A stretch of DNA of 52,367 bases from Paraplanobispora takensis (GCF_016863195.1 NZ_BOOK01000053.1:1-52367), one strand, 5' to 3'. Positions 15,612 to 25,160 are shown, numbered from the stretch's first letter. Translations and numbers: made by a program. The notes: generated from the sequence alone by a model not told the origin.

Positions 15612-17891
15612 TCAGGTGATCAGTCGCTGGAAAGCGTCGTCATAGGCGGGGTCGAGGTAGTAGTCGATGTGGCCGAAGATCCGCGGGGGCGTCTCCGGGC
15701 CGTCCCGCGGGCGGCGCGGGGGAGCGGGCCGCTCCGTGCCGGGGGCGGCCGGGTCCCACAGAGGTTCGTCCACGCCGCCGGAGGGTGCCCAGGGGTGGCT
15801 GAAGGCGAAGACCGGGCCTCCGACGGGGTCGGAGCTCCGGTGCAGGTTGGACCACAGGCAGGGGGGCTGCCCGGAGTCCGGCGGCCGGGGTGCGGCGAGC
15901 ATCTCCTTGACGGCCTGGAGCGTCCCGAACCCGAAGTAGGCGGGGAAGTACCGCGCGTAGAGCCTGCGCAGCGGTGAGCCGTGGGTCAGCAGGCGCGTGT
16001 GCCGCCGGTCCCCGGGATCCAGCTGCAGGACCAGGGCCGCCGCGATCACGCTGCCCTGGCTGTGGCCGGAGACCACGACGGTGCGCCGTTCGTCCCGGAC
16101 GAGCGTCCTGACCCTGTCCATCAGATCCGGGATGACCCGCTCGGCGTAGCACGGCGGGGCGAGCGGGTGCGTGGCGCGGGGCCAGAACGTGGTGATGTCC
16201 CACAGCACGCCGACCGTCGAGCGCAGCGCCGGATGCTCGTACGCCCGCCAGCCCACGACGATCAGTCCCACCGCCACGCCCGCCGTGATCACGATGCCCA
16301 GCACCACGGCCGGGCCCGTCGGCACACCGCCGGGACGTACGGCGAGCAGGATCACGCCGACCGCGACCGAGGCGGTCGCGACCGTCGCGATCACCGCCGC
16401 GACCCGGCCGATGCGGTCCGTCAGCCCGGCCGTCGCCCAGGCCCCGCTCACGTATTCGGCGTGGTCGGGATATCTCCGGCGGACCTCGGGGAGCAGGCGC
16501 GCCCGCTCCCGCCGCCACTCCGCCAGCAGCCACAGGGACAGCAGCACGACCGACAGGACGGCCGTGAGCGTGGCCAGCGTCGCCCACCAGTAGGGGCCGG
16601 GCAGGATGATCCCGCCCGCCGAGTCGCCGGAGAAGGACGGCGTCCCCACGACCCGCGCCACGGCGAAGGCCAGCCCGATGGCGAAGACCGCCGCGAGGGT
16701 CCAGGCCATCAGGAGCGTCACCGGGGCGGCCAGACCCCACAGGGCCCGGGGATAGAGCGTGCCGGCCTCCGGGGGGTCGCCCGGGCCCAGGGCCAGGACG
16801 AGGGTTCCCGCCGCCACGGCCGTCAGCACGGCGGCCTGCACCCAGAAGAGCGTCTCCAGGACGCCGTGGAAACCGGGCAGGGCCCGGCTCCCGAGCGAGA
16901 TCTCCCGGCCTCCCGCGAGCATCCCGGCGGTGAAGGCCGTGCCGTACAGGACCAGGGCGAGCGAGCGCAGCCCCGCGCAGACCCTCCCCAGCAGCGACGA
17001 CCAGGCCGGTTCCCGTCCCGGCCGGTGCCGGGAGGCCGTGCGGGGCAGGGCCACCAGCGCCGCCGAGACGGCGAGCACCGCCAGCCCGGCCGGGTACAGC
17101 GTGCCGTACGGCTGGACCGACGTGAACGGCAGGGCCAGGAACAGGGTGATCAGGGCGAAGCCGAAGGCGACGTGGAGCGAGCGGAGGCGGCCCACCGGGG
17201 CGCCGCCGTTCCACATCCGGCGGTCGGCCGGTGGGACACCCGCGGCCAGGGGCTCCGGCCGGTTCCCGCCGACCATCCGCATGTCGTAGCGGGCCCAGGA
17301 GACGCTGCCGAGCCACCAGATGAGGCCCAGCAGCAGCGCGGGCGGCAGGGAGGCCAGGGCCAGCCGCCGCACGGTGTCCTCGGCCACCGCCGCGCCCGGC
17401 CAGCCGGGGAGGGCGGAGTCATGTCCGGCGCCGGCCGCCTGCCAGCCGACGACGTCCATCGAGGTCCCGGCCAGGGCCGCGATCAGGGTTCCCGTCAGCG
17501 ACAGCGCGAACAGCCGGTGCCCGGCGCCGACCGTCCGCCGCAGCCCCGCCAGGTGTTCGCGGCCGTCCGCGATCCGCCGCGGTGTCATGTAGAAGGCGAT
17601 GTTGGCCAGGGCGAAGGGGAGCAGCAGCAGCCAGAACGCCCGCGACCGGGAGCCGGAGGTGAGGTCGCCCCACACGTAGGCCTCGCGCTGCCACGCGATG
17701 CCGGGGCCGCGCTCGGCGGGCAGGTAGACGCCCACCGCGTCACGCGTCCTGTCACCGAGGAACTCGACCTGGTCGGGACAGCCGGGGTACAGGACGGACC
17801 CGGGCGTGGCCCCGGCCACACCGTGGATGCGCAGCTCCGTGACCCGCGCGCGGGTCGGGGCGCAACCACCGGGCGGTTCTTCGACGGGCAT
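15612..17891 (-). CDS. polytopic membrane protein with C-terminal lipase-like alpha/beta-hydrolase domain
   Basis: A 759-residue protein. The N-terminus, TELRIHGVAGATPGSVLYPG, has the look of an alpha/beta-hydrolase strand. About ten hydrophobic segments follow between residues 75 and 530. The C-terminal cytoplasmic part contains RTVVVSGHSQGSVIAAALVL, a GxSxG nucleophile elbow, followed by LLTHGSPLRRLYARYFPAYFG and a late HIDYYLDPAYD that could supply the His. It is probably a membrane-anchored esterase or lipase acting on lipid or wall material; the substrate is unknown. The start is ATG without a strong ribosome-binding site. The 22-bp palindrome 82 bases upstream may be its operator. Confidence 0.65.
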   Translation of the reverse strand: MPVEEPPGGCAPTRARVTELRIHGVAGATPGSVLYPGCPDQVEFLGDRTRDAVGVYLPAERGPGIAWQREAYVWGDLTSGSRSRAFWLLLLPFALANIAFYMTPRRIADGREHLAGLRRTVGAGHRLFALSLTGTLIAALAGTSMDVVGWQAAGAGHDSALPGWPGAAVAEDTVRRLALASLPPALLLGLIWWLGSVSWARYDMRMVGGNRPEPLAAGVPPADRRMWNGGAPVGRLRSLHVAFGFALITLFLALPFTSVQPYGTLYPAGLAVLAVSAALVALPRTASRHRPGREPAWSSLLGRVCAGLRSLALVLYGTAFTAGMLAGGREISLGSRALPGFHGVLETLFWVQAAVLTAVAAGTLVLALGPGDPPEAGTLYPRALWGLAAPVTLLMAWTLAAVFAIGLAFAVARVVGTPSFSGDSAGGIILPGPYWWATLATLTAVLSVVLLSLWLLAEWRRERARLLPEVRRRYPDHAEYVSGAWATAGLTDRIGRVAAVIATVATASVAVGVILLAVRPGGVPTGPAVVLGIVITAGVAVGLIVVGWRAYEHPALRSTVGVLWDITTFWPRATHPLAPPCYAERVIPDLMDRVRTLVRDERRTVVVSGHSQGSVIAAALVLQLDPGDRRHTRLLTHGSPLRRLYARYFPAYFGFGTLQAVKEMLAAPRPPDSGQPPCLWSNLHRSSDPVGGPVFAFSHPWAPSGGVDEPLWDPAAPGTERPAPPRRPRDGPETPPRIFGHIDYYLDPAYDDAFQRLIT

Positions 17892-17972
17892 CGCTGTTCA
17901 CCTGCGCGACCGAGCGGATCGGGCCACTACGGGGGAAGATACGCACCCGCCACCGCCCACGCCCCGGTGGCC

Positions 17973-17994
17973 GCCCTAGGGAATTCCCTAGGGC
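17973..17994. promoter_or_regulatory. perfect 22-bp palindrome, candidate operator
   Basis: GCCCTAGGGAA followed immediately by its exact complement forms a 22-base palindrome with no spacer, containing an EcoRI site at the centre and CCTAGG near each end. It lies 82 bases upstream of the lipase-like gene's ATG and 35 bases after the CHAP gene's stop (both on minus). Spacerless symmetry favours a dimeric protein-binding site over an RNA hairpin, though cruciform extrusion is possible. Confidence 0.55.
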
Positions 17995-18029
17995 TGCCCG
18001 GTACCGGAGGCGTCCTCAGGGCCGGAGGC

Positions 18030-18938
18030 TCAGCCCGCGTAAGCGGGGTGGCCGAAGCCGACGATGGTGCCCATGCTCCGCTTGCGGGTCATGACCTTGT
18101 CGCTGGTGTTGCCCTCGACCGTGGTGACGGTGCCGTCGGCGTTGACGGCGGTGACCATTCCGACGTGGTCGATGGCGGCGATGTTCTTGGAGCCGCCCCA
18201 GTCGAAGAAGACGATGTCGCCGGGGTGCGGGGTGCGGCTGAAGCGGTCGTTCTTCTTGAACCACGCGGCGTGCGAGGGGGTGTAGGCGAAGATGCCCATC
18301 TGGTCCTGCAGGCCGTGCTGGGTGGCCACCCACGCCAGGAACATGTCACACCAGGCGGCGGAGGCGAAGCCCTGGCCCTGCTGGCCGGTGTACTTCTCGT
18401 ACCACTTGCCGTAGACGGTCGTGCCGTCCGCGGCCTCGCCCTCGCCGACCTTGCTGAGCGCGGTGGCGATGACGCCCTGCGCGGTGCCGACACCGGTGGC
18501 GGCGGCGGTGCTCTGAGGCTGGGTCTGTGCCTGGGTCTGGGTCTGGGTGGCCGCCGACAGGAACTGGTCGACCACGGGGATGCCGGTGCTCTGGGAGGGG
18601 TCGAGGCCGGTGGCGGCGGTGTCCTGGGCGGAGTCGAGGGACGGGATCTCCGCGGCCGTGTCCTGGCCCGGCAACTGGGGCTCGGTGATGGACGACTCCG
18701 ACGTGGAGATCCGGTTCTCGAAGTTCTGGATATCGCCCTCGATCTCGGAGATCCGGGCGCGCATCTGCTCGAAGGGGATCCGGCTCGACTGACCGTCGTC
18801 GATCCCGGGGATGTCGGCGGTGACGGTGGTGACGGCGGCCTCCGCGGGCAGGACGGCGAAGCCGGCGGTACCGGCGACGATCAGACCGGCGGTCAGGCTT
18901 CCGCGGTACCAGATGCGCGACAGAACGGACAAGGACAC
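18030..18938 (-). CDS. secreted CHAP-domain peptidoglycan hydrolase
   Basis: About 302 residues. An N-terminal signal peptide (SVLSRIWYRGSLTAG, then a hydrophobic run to AEA) precedes a helical, probably coiled-coil segment (QMRARISEIEGDIQNFENRI), a low-complexity TQTQTQAQTQPQST spacer, and a C-terminal CHAP domain. The likely catalytic Cys is in AAWCDMFLAW and His in DHVGMVTAV, with GDIVFFDWGG between them. CHAP enzymes cleave peptidoglycan amide bonds outside the membrane. GTG 18938 is given as the start, but TTG 18932 has better (8-base) spacing from GGAG. The coiled coil suggests a growth- or division-linked hydrolase needing activation. Confidence 0.85.
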   Translation of the reverse strand: MSLSVLSRIWYRGSLTAGLIVAGTAGFAVLPAEAAVTTVTADIPGIDDGQSSRIPFEQMRARISEIEGDIQNFENRISTSESSITEPQLPGQDTAAEIPSLDSAQDTAATGLDPSQSTGIPVVDQFLSAATQTQTQAQTQPQSTAAATGVGTAQGVIATALSKVGEGEAADGTTVYGKWYEKYTGQQGQGFASAAWCDMFLAWVATQHGLQDQMGIFAYTPSHAAWFKKNDRFSRTPHPGDIVFFDWGGSKNIAAIDHVGMVTAVNADGTVTTVEGNTSDKVMTRKRSMGTIVGFGHPAYAG

Positions 18939-19243
18939 GTCTCCTTCCGGCTGCCCGCGGGGAAGGAGAGGCCCCGGTGGCATGCGAAGGAGAGGCCTCA
19001 GCCTGGCCGGTGAAACCGGCCGGGTCAGGCGCGCACCCGCGGGCAGAGCGGTCCGCGCCCATCCTGCTGTCGGCTGACCATTCGGCGGGCGCGGGCCGCC
19101 GCTGAGGCGATGTTCGGGTGCAGATGGGTTGCAAACGTGCGTCGCACGGAGGAGACCGGCTCGGGATGTCGGCGCAGAAAACGGCGCAGAAAAACGGCGC
19201 GGAAGGCCGGCGGGTCCGGGTGCGCCGCGTCCGGAAGCGCCGG
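18939..19243 (-). other. about 300-base leader/intergenic region of the CHAP gene with a hairpin
   Basis: No convincing gene. Reading minus, a hairpin at 19030-19001 (GGCCGG, loop TTTCA, CCGGCC, plus an outer GCCT/AGGC pairing) lies 60 bases before the CHAP start, followed by two copies of GGCCTCTCCTTC near 18995 and 18971. CHAP/Rpf hydrolase genes in actinobacteria often carry a ydaO (cyclic-di-AMP) riboswitch. I looked for its conserved blocks and do not see them, so the leader's role is open. Confidence 0.4.
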
Positions 19244-19315
19244 CGCGGTCACGTCACCGGGGGCGGGTCACGTCACCGGGGGCGGGTCACGTCACCGGAG
19301 GTCATGTCACCGAGG
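19244..19315. repeat. 19-bp tandem repeats at the end of the LuxR ATPase gene
   Basis: Unit CGGGTCACGTCACCGGGGG occurs at 19264-19282, with near copies at 19245-19263 and 19283-19301 and a partial copy (TCATGTCACCGAGG) at 19302-19315. The partial copy is the gene's own last codons and stop, so the array looks like outward tandem duplication of the gene's 3-prime tail. No coding or CRISPR-like properties. Confidence 0.85.
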
Positions 19316-22016
19316 TGAGTTTCGCGGCCAGCGCGGTCCGGGAGGAGACGCCGAGCTTGGCGTAGACGTTCCCGAGGTGGTACTCGACCGTTTTGACGCT
19401 GAGCACCAGCTCGCCGGCCACCTGCCGGTTCGTCATGCCGCGGACGACCAGCCGGGTGACGGCGTCCTCCTGGGGGGTCAGCCCGAAGGGGTCGCCGCCC
19501 TGCCGGTCGGCGGCCGGGTGGCCGCACGCGGCCAGTTCCTGGTCGCAGCGCGCGAGATAGGGCGAGGCGCCGAGCCGTACCAGGAGCTCACGGGCGGAGC
19601 GGAGCTGCTCGGCGGCCGCGGAACGGCGGCCGGCCCGGCGCAGGAAGGCCCCGAAGTGCAGGTGGAGACGCGCCCGCAGGAACGGCGAGCCGCCGCACAG
19701 GGCCGCCTCGTCCAGGCCCTCGTGGAAGGCCCGCTCCGCCTGCTCGGGCTCGTGCCGGAAGGCGTGCAGGTTGCCCCGGGCGCGGGCGAGGGCGGCCAGC
19801 ACGGAGTGACGCTCGCGCTCGGCGGCGAGCTTGCAGGCGCGGTCGAGTACGGCCTGCGCCTGCTCCGGCCTGCCCAGCGCGACGAGCGCGTCGATGAGGA
19901 GGTCGTGCCAGGGGACGACGCCCGGCTCGTGCACGAGGTCGTGCGTCCCGAGATCGAGGAGCGGTTCGAGGGCGGCGACGGCGCCGGCGTGGTCGCTGCC
20001 GGCGGCCGACAGCTGGGCGCGCGCGTGGGCGGTGTGGACCTGCGAGGCCAGGTTCCCGCCGTGGGCCATCCGCTCCTCGGCCGCGCGGATGTGGGCGGTG
20101 GCGCGTTCCCACTCGCCCCGAGCCGCGGGGACGAGGGCGGCCAGGGCGTGGCAGATCGGCGCCACCCAGACCTGCTCGGCGTCGTCGGCCAGGGAGGCGG
20201 CGATCTCGGTGTGGATGAGGGCGTCGTCCCACTGCCCGGCGCGGTGCTCGGCCTGGCCGAGCATGGCCGTGGCCAGGATCCTGAACGGGACGGACCGGTC
20301 GCGGCAGGCGACGAGGATGCCGTGGAGATCGGCCACCGCTCCGGAGAGGTCGTCGCAGCAGGTGCGCAGCAGCCCGCGGCCGAGCAGGGCGTCGAGCTCG
20401 TGCTGGGAGGAGGCCAAGGCGGGGTCGGCGAGATCGCGGACCAGCGCCAGCCCCTCGGCGGTGCGGCCGGAGATGCACAGGCCGGTCAGGCGGGTGTACA
20501 CGGTGAAGTCCGTGACGCCCTGTCCGGGACCCAGCCGGGCGGCCCGATCCGCCCACATGACGGCCTCCTCGCCCCGGCCGCGCAGCACCGACAGCAGCGC
20601 CATCTGCTGCGCGGTGCGCCTGGCGAGGTCCGGCGCGCCGGTGGGCTCCAGCTCCGCCCACGCGCTGGCCAGCAGGGAGTGGCCCTCACCCGTGTGGCCG
20701 GTGACGATCGCCAGATGGCCGCCCGCGCAGGCGCGCACCGCCGGTTCGGTGTCGGCGGGCAGCTCGTCGATCAGCCGCCTGGCCTCCTCGATCCGCCCGT
20801 CGAGCAGCAGCACGCTCACCGCCTCGGCCATGAACCGGCCGCGGGCCGCCGGGCTGCTGCTGAGATGCGCTGCGTCGAGAAGGTGGTCGGCGGCGCCGGC
20901 CCAGTGCCCGGCCGAGGCCTGGGCCCGCGCGTGCTCGGCCAGTTCGGCGGCCAGCGGGGGATCGGGCCGGTCGGCGGCGCGGACGCGGTGCCGCAGGCGG
21001 TGGAAGCCGTCCTCGGTGAGGTCCGCGACGCGCCGGTGCAGCCCCACCCGCCTGGCCGGTCCCAGGTTCTGGTAGACGGAGGCGCGGACGAGGGGGTGGG
21101 GGAAGGAGATCATCAGTCTTCCGGCGTCGTGCCGCTCGGTGAGCAGCCCCAGCGTGACCGCCTCTTCGAGGGGGTCCAGCGGGTCGGCGAGACCGGCGAG
21201 GGAGGCGGCCGTGTGGCTGGGGCAGGACATGCCCAGGACGCTGGCGGCCTCGACCAGCTGCCGGGTCCGCGGACCGCACCGGGCGAGCTGGCCGAGGACG
21301 AGCAACGCGTAGGACCGGGGCGCCGGCAGCGGGGCGTCGGTGTTGTCCAGGATGTCGCCCGGCACCTCCTCCAGCAGCGCCCGGGCGTGCAGGGGATTGC
21401 CGCCGGTGTGCTCGCGCAGCCGTTCGAGCGCCTGCGGGCGCAGGGGCGGCAGGCCCAGCAGGTCGCCGAGGCGGCGCAGCTCTCCCGCGTCGAGCCCGCC
21501 GAGACTGAGCCGCAGGGCGGCCGGACCGGCCAGCACGCGCCGCAGGCCCTCGGGAAGACGCGGGTCGCCGCCGTCCCTGGTCACCAGGATCGCGAGCACC
21601 CGGTCCAGGCGCAGCCGCCTGAAGACGAACGTGAGCGCCTGCAGCGACGGGCGGTCGGCCCAGTGCGCGTCGTCGACGATCAGGACGACGGACCCGGCGT
21701 CCTGGAGCTGGCCCAGATGGTCGAGGAGGGCGGACCCGGCCGCGAGCGGCTCGACGTCGCCGGCGGGCGTGGCCGTCAGCTGGTCCAGCACGCCGTACGG
21801 CAGCGCCGCCTCCCCCTCGTCCCCGCTGGCCTGCAGCACCCGCGTCCCCGGCGCGGCACCGAGGAAGACACGGATCAGCGCGGTCTTCCCGATCCCCGCG
21901 GGACCGTCGAGGAGCACGACGTGGGGCTCCCCCCGTCGTGCCTGCTCCAGGGCCTCGTCCAGCGCGGCCAGTTCGCGTTCGCGGCCGACGAAGAACGGCT
22001 CCGGTCCACCGGGCAT
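19302..22016 (-). CDS. LAL-family LuxR regulator with AAA/STAND ATPase domain
   Basis: A 904-residue regulator. It starts [18 protein letters not shown], the usual LAL entry, with Walker A in [15 protein letters not shown] (about 38-52) and Walker B in [12 protein letters not shown] (about 113-124). A long helical TPR-like middle (about 300-800) follows, then a C-terminal GerE/LuxR helix-turn-helix: [20 protein letters not shown] with [20 protein letters not shown] proteins sense a ligand through the ATPase/TPR part and activate sugar-use or secondary-metabolism genes. ATG 22016 has AAGG upstream. The divergent promoter region (22017-22311) contains TTGACC-N14-GGTCAA at 22057-22082. Its target is unknown. 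Confidence 0.9.
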   Translation of the reverse strand: MPGGPEPFFVGRERELAALDEALEQARRGEPHVVLLDGPAGIGKTALIRVFLGAAPGTRVLQASGDEGEAALPYGVLDQLTATPAGDVEPLAAGSALLDHLGQLQDAGSVVLIVDDAHWADRPSLQALTFVFRRLRLDRVLAILVTRDGGDPRLPEGLRRVLAGPAALRLSLGGLDAGELRRLGDLLGLPPLRPQALERLREHTGGNPLHARALLEEVPGDILDNTDAPLPAPRSYALLVLGQLARCGPRTRQLVEAASVLGMSCPSHTAASLAGLADPLDPLEEAVTLGLLTERHDAGRLMISFPHPLVRASVYQNLGPARRVGLHRRVADLTEDGFHRLRHRVRAADRPDPPLAAELAEHARAQASAGHWAGAADHLLDAAHLSSSPAARGRFMAEAVSVLLLDGRIEEARRLIDELPADTEPAVRACAGGHLAIVTGHTGEGHSLLASAWAELEPTGAPDLARRTAQQMALLSVLRGRGEEAVMWADRAARLGPGQGVTDFTVYTRLTGLCISGRTAEGLALVRDLADPALASSQHELDALLGRGLLRTCCDDLSGAVADLHGILVACRDRSVPFRILATAMLGQAEHRAGQWDDALIHTEIAASLADDAEQVWVAPICHALAALVPAARGEWERATAHIRAAEERMAHGGNLASQVHTAHARAQLSAAGSDHAGAVAALEPLLDLGTHDLVHEPGVVPWHDLLIDALVALGRPEQAQAVLDRACKLAAERERHSVLAALARARGNLHAFRHEPEQAERAFHEGLDEAALCGGSPFLRARLHLHFGAFLRRAGRRSAAAEQLRSARELLVRLGASPYLARCDQELAACGHPAADRQGGDPFGLTPQEDAVTRLVVRGMTNRQVAGELVLSVKTVEYHLGNVYAKLGVSSRTALAAKLTSVT

Positions 22017-22311
22017 GAGGCCACCTTTTTAAGGGTCCGGTAGCAGTGAATCCACGTTGACCGGCGAGGCGACAGCGGTCAAGTCAGGATGTCCTTGCGC
22101 ATTTCGGCGCTTGAAACGGACCCCTCGGCGGTGAGGCCCCCGGGAGGGCGGAAGGGCACGTGCCGATCGGCCACCGGCCCGCGGCGTCACCCATGACCTT
22201 CGGCTCCGGGCCGGCTCCAGGTGTGGCCGTCAGGCACTCCCGGGAGCGCACCCGGGATTTCTAGGGTCGGAGCGTCTTCCCACCCTGTCACGGAAAAAGG
22301 AGTGTCACCGG

Positions 22312-22938
22312 ATGTTCCCATCATGGATCTCGCGCTTCGGCGCGGCCTGCGGAGTCGTGCTCGGGCTGTCCATCGGAGTCCCCGGGCTCATCGAGGCCTT
22401 CACCGGCGAGACCGCCCTGACGAGCCTCATCATCGGCCTCGGAGCCGCCTTCGGCGCCCCCGCTCTGACGGCCTTCTATCTGCACCAGGGCGAGTCCGCC
22501 GGCCGGTTCGGCGCCGTGGCCTACGCCGTGAACCTCATCGGCCTGTGCCTGTTCTCCGGGGTGGCGTTCGCGCTGAACCTGGTTATCTTCTTCCTGGACG
22601 CGCCGGTCGTCGCCGGACTGCTCGCCGGGCCCACCAGGTTCGCACTGCTCACCGGTGTGGCGGTCTTCGCCGTCGGCACCGTGCTGTTCGGGATCTCCAT
22701 GGTCCGCGCGCGGGTGTTCCCGCGCCCGGCCGCGTGGACCTACATGCTCTCGCTCGTGGCCCTGACCGTGCTGGCCCAGCTGCCCGACACCCCGCTCACC
22801 AGCGGCGTCCACGTGATCGCGTGCGGGGTGCTGGTCTGGATGTCGGCCTCGGTGTGGTCGGCGGGCGCGGCCGGTACGGCGGGCGCGGTCCGGCCGGGCG
22901 TCCGGGGGGCCGGCGAGCTGCGCGCCGGCCGGCCGTAG
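22312..22938 (+). CDS. polytopic membrane protein, first gene of a two-component operon
   Basis: A 208-residue protein with about six hydrophobic segments (for example VVLGLSIGVPGLI, LIIGLGAAFGAPAL, FALNLVIFFL and MLSLVALTVLAQL) and short loops. I do not recognise the family. AAAGGAG lies about 10 bases before ATG 22312, and the histidine kinase begins 9 bases after its stop, so the three genes form one operon. A role as accessory sensor or target of the kinase is plausible but unproven. Confidence 0.7.
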   Translation: MFPSWISRFGAACGVVLGLSIGVPGLIEAFTGETALTSLIIGLGAAFGAPALTAFYLHQGESAGRFGAVAYAVNLIGLCLFSGVAFALNLVIFFLDAPVVAGLLAGPTRFALLTGVAVFAVGTVLFGISMVRARVFPRPAAWTYMLSLVALTVLAQLPDTPLTSGVHVIACGVLVWMSASVWSAGAAGTAGAVRPGVRGAGELRAGRP

Positions 22939-22947
22939 GCTTACGGC

Positions 22948-24327
22948 GTGTCCTCCACGCGGCTCGTGCCCTGGGTGTCTCCCGTGCTCTACGGCACCGT
23001 ACTGGTCGCCGGTCTGTACGCCGGTCTGACGGGGCTGGGCGCGACCCGCATCGCGCAGTTCGCCGGCGGCCTGGCCGTCCTGTTCGCCGTCGACCTGGCG
23101 GAGCGCCGGCGATATCCCGGGGGCACCCCGCCCCTGCCGGCGGCCGCGCTGCTGGGCGCGCGGGTGCTCCTGTTCGCCGTCGTCGCCGCGGCCGACGGCT
23201 CCGGGCTGTCTCGGGTGCTGTTCGTCCTGGTGCCGTTCACCGCCTACTTCGCCTTCGGCCGCACGGCCGCCGTCGTGCTCGCCGTCGCCTGCGCGGGGCT
23301 GGTCGTGGTCGGGTACGAGCTGGGCACCCCCCGCTGGTACACCGACCTCGAACAGGTCTCCGACCTGCTGATGTTCTGCGTCGGCCTGGTCCTGGCCGTC
23401 GCGATGGCGGCCACCGCCGCCGAGGAACGGCGGGGGAGGGCGCGCCTGGAGGAGTCCCACCGGCGGCTGGCCGCCTCCTCGGCCCGGATCGCCGAGCTGT
23501 CGGCCGCCGCCGAGCGCAACCGGCTCGCCCGCGACATCCACGACGACCTGGGCCACCACCTGACGGCGATCGTCGTGCTGCTGGAGAAGGCCACGGCCTT
23601 CCGCGACCGCGACCCCGCGCTCGCCCAGCGCGCGGTCGACGACGCGCACGGTTCGGCCAGGCGGGCACTGGACGGCGTACGGCAGTCGGTCCGCGCGCTG
23701 CGCACCGAGACCGCGCCGTTCCGCCTGTCGGCCGCGCTCACCGGCCTGGTGGACGGCCAGGCCGACGACGGGCGGGTGAGCGTCACACTGGAGTTCGCCG
23801 GCGACGAGAGCGGCTACGACGAGCCGACGCTCGTGGCGCTCTATCGCGCCGCGCAGGAGGGCATCACCAACGCCCGGCGGCACGCGGACCCCACCACGAT
23901 CGCGGTCACCGTCGCCCTCGACGAGTCCGGCGCGCGGCTGACGGTCGCCGACGACGGCAGCGGCCTGCCACCTGGCGTCCTGTCCGGCGATCCCGGCCCC
24001 GGCCTGTCATCCGGCGGTCCGGGCCGGTCGCGCGAGGATGGATCCGGGCGGTCGTCCGGCGGTCCCGGCCCGTCGTCCGGGAACGGGACCGACCCGTCAC
24101 CCGGCGGTGCCGGCTCGCCGGCCGGGCGTCGCGATGAGGCACCGGCCGGGCGTCGTAGCGGGGCGCCGTCCGTGGGTGACGGCGGCTCGTTGTCCGGGCG
24201 TGGCGGGTTCGGCCTGCTCGGCATGCGGGAGCGGGCGGAACTGGCGGGCGGCAGGCTCGACCTCGACAGCGAGCCGGGGGCCGGTACCCGGTTGACGGTC
24301 ACCATCCCCCGGGGAGGCGGGTCGTGA
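22948..24327 (+). CDS. NarL/DesK-type sensor histidine kinase with an enlarged ATP-lid
   Basis: A 459-residue kinase. Residues 1-155 contain about four to five membrane segments. The HisKA_3 dimerisation helix carries phosphorylated His198 in ERNRLARDIHDDLGHHLT. The ATPase part has the N-box-like YRAAQEGITNARRHA (299-313), G1 VADDGSGLPPG (333-343) and G2 GFGLLGMRERAELAGG (420-435). Between G1 and G2, where relatives have only a few residues, lies about 78 residues of Gly/Ser/Pro/Asp-rich low-complexity sequence (341-418). GTG start; the stop overlaps the regulator's GTG (GTGA). Signal unknown. Confidence 0.88.
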   Translation: MSSTRLVPWVSPVLYGTVLVAGLYAGLTGLGATRIAQFAGGLAVLFAVDLAERRRYPGGTPPLPAAALLGARVLLFAVVAAADGSGLSRVLFVLVPFTAYFAFGRTAAVVLAVACAGLVVVGYELGTPRWYTDLEQVSDLLMFCVGLVLAVAMAATAAEERRGRARLEESHRRLAASSARIAELSAAAERNRLARDIHDDLGHHLTAIVVLLEKATAFRDRDPALAQRAVDDAHGSARRALDGVRQSVRALRTETAPFRLSAALTGLVDGQADDGRVSVTLEFAGDESGYDEPTLVALYRAAQEGITNARRHADPTTIAVTVALDESGARLTVADDGSGLPPGVLSGDPGPGLSSGGPGRSREDGSGRSSGGPGPSSGNGTDPSPGGAGSPAGRRDEAPAGRRSGAPSVGDGGSLSGRGGFGLLGMRERAELAGGRLDLDSEPGAGTRLTVTIPRGGGS

Positions 24328-25160
24328 GCGGCGACGACGTCGTGAGTGTCCTGGTCGTCGACGACCAGGGGCTCATCCGGGAGAGCATCGCCTCCCTGTT
24401 GGGCATCCAGCCCGGGATCACCGTCGTGGGGACCGCCGCCGACGGGCGGGAGGCCGTCGAGAAGGCGGTGGAGCTGGAACCGGACGTGGTCCTCATGGAC
24501 GTCCGCATGCCCGGGATGGACGGGGTGCGGGCCGTCGCGGAGCTGCGGCACCGCGCCCCGGCCTGCCGTGCGGTCATGCTGACCACGTTCGACGACGAGG
24601 AGTACGTCGTCCAGGCCCTGCACGCGGGCGCGACCGGTTACCTGCTCAAGGACCTGCCGGCGCGCGAGCTGGCCGCGGCCGTACGGCTCGCGCACGCCGG
24701 GGTCGTGCAGTTCGACCCCGCGGCGGCCGCGCGCCTGGCCGCCGCGCTCACCCGGCCATCGGCCGCGGGCGGTCCGGCGGCGGGCGGTCCGGCGGCCCGT
24801 CCTCCGGCACGCGGTCCCGAGTTCTCCGGTCCCCCACCCGCCGGCCCCGAGTTCTCCGGTCCCCCACCCGCCGGCCTCGCGCCTGCGGGATCCGGACCCG
24901 CCGGTCCTTCGTCCGCGGGGGCCGGGTCCGCGGGGCCCGGATCCGCCGCGGCCGACGGCGGGACCGACCTGGCCCTGACCGCCCGCGAGGTAGAGGTGCT
25001 GCGCCTGGTGGCCCGCGGCTCGACCAACCGGGAGATCGCCGGGCACCTCTATCTCAGCGAGGGGACGGTGAAGAACCACATCTCCCGGATCCTCGGCAGG
25101 CTCGGGCTGCGCGACCGCACCCAGGCGGCGATCTACGCCCGCGACCGCGGGCTGCTGTGA
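24324..25160 (+). CDS. NarL/FixJ-family response regulator with a long repetitive linker
   Basis: A 278-residue regulator, partner of the kinase it overlaps. The receiver has acidic Asp13/Asp14 (LVVDDQGLI), phospho-acceptor Asp59 (VVLMDVRMPGMDG), a Thr in MLTTFDDEE and Lys109 in YLLKDLP. The LuxR helix-turn-helix (218-275) reads LTAREVEVLRLVARGSTNRE and later SEGTVKNHISRILGRLGL. The linker at about 144-214 is Ala/Gly/Pro-rich, roughly 50 residues longer than usual, and includes two identical PEFSGPPPAG decapeptides. Confidence 0.92.
   Translation: MSGDDVVSVLVVDDQGLIRESIASLLGIQPGITVVGTAADGREAVEKAVELEPDVVLMDVRMPGMDGVRAVAELRHRAPACRAVMLTTFDDEEYVVQALHAGATGYLLKDLPARELAAAVRLAHAGVVQFDPAAAARLAAALTRPSAAGGPAAGGPAARPPARGPEFSGPPPAGPEFSGPPPAGLAPAGSGPAGPSSAGAGSAGPGSAAADGGTDLALTAREVEVLRLVARGSTNREIAGHLYLSEGTVKNHISRILGRLGLRDRTQAAIYARDRGLL
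24816..24875. repeat. two perfect 30-bp tandem repeats inside the response-regulator gene
   Basis: Bases 24816-24845 and 24846-24875 are identical and encode PEFSGPPPAG twice in the interdomain linker. Being a multiple of three, copy-number change would alter linker length without a frameshift. Confidence 0.9.

Noticed and set aside
18939-19140. ydaO (cyclic-di-AMP) riboswitch ahead of the CHAP hydrolase gene
   Set aside because: Actinobacterial wall-hydrolase genes often have one, but the conserved GGGTGAAT-like and GTCAGCTAACC-like blocks are not visible; only a simple hairpin and two short repeats are present.
19025-19252. 75-codon minus-strand frame between the LuxR and CHAP genes
   Set aside because: No ribosome-binding site, no recognisable domain, Arg/Pro/Ala-rich composition, and it starts at the edge of the tandem repeats.
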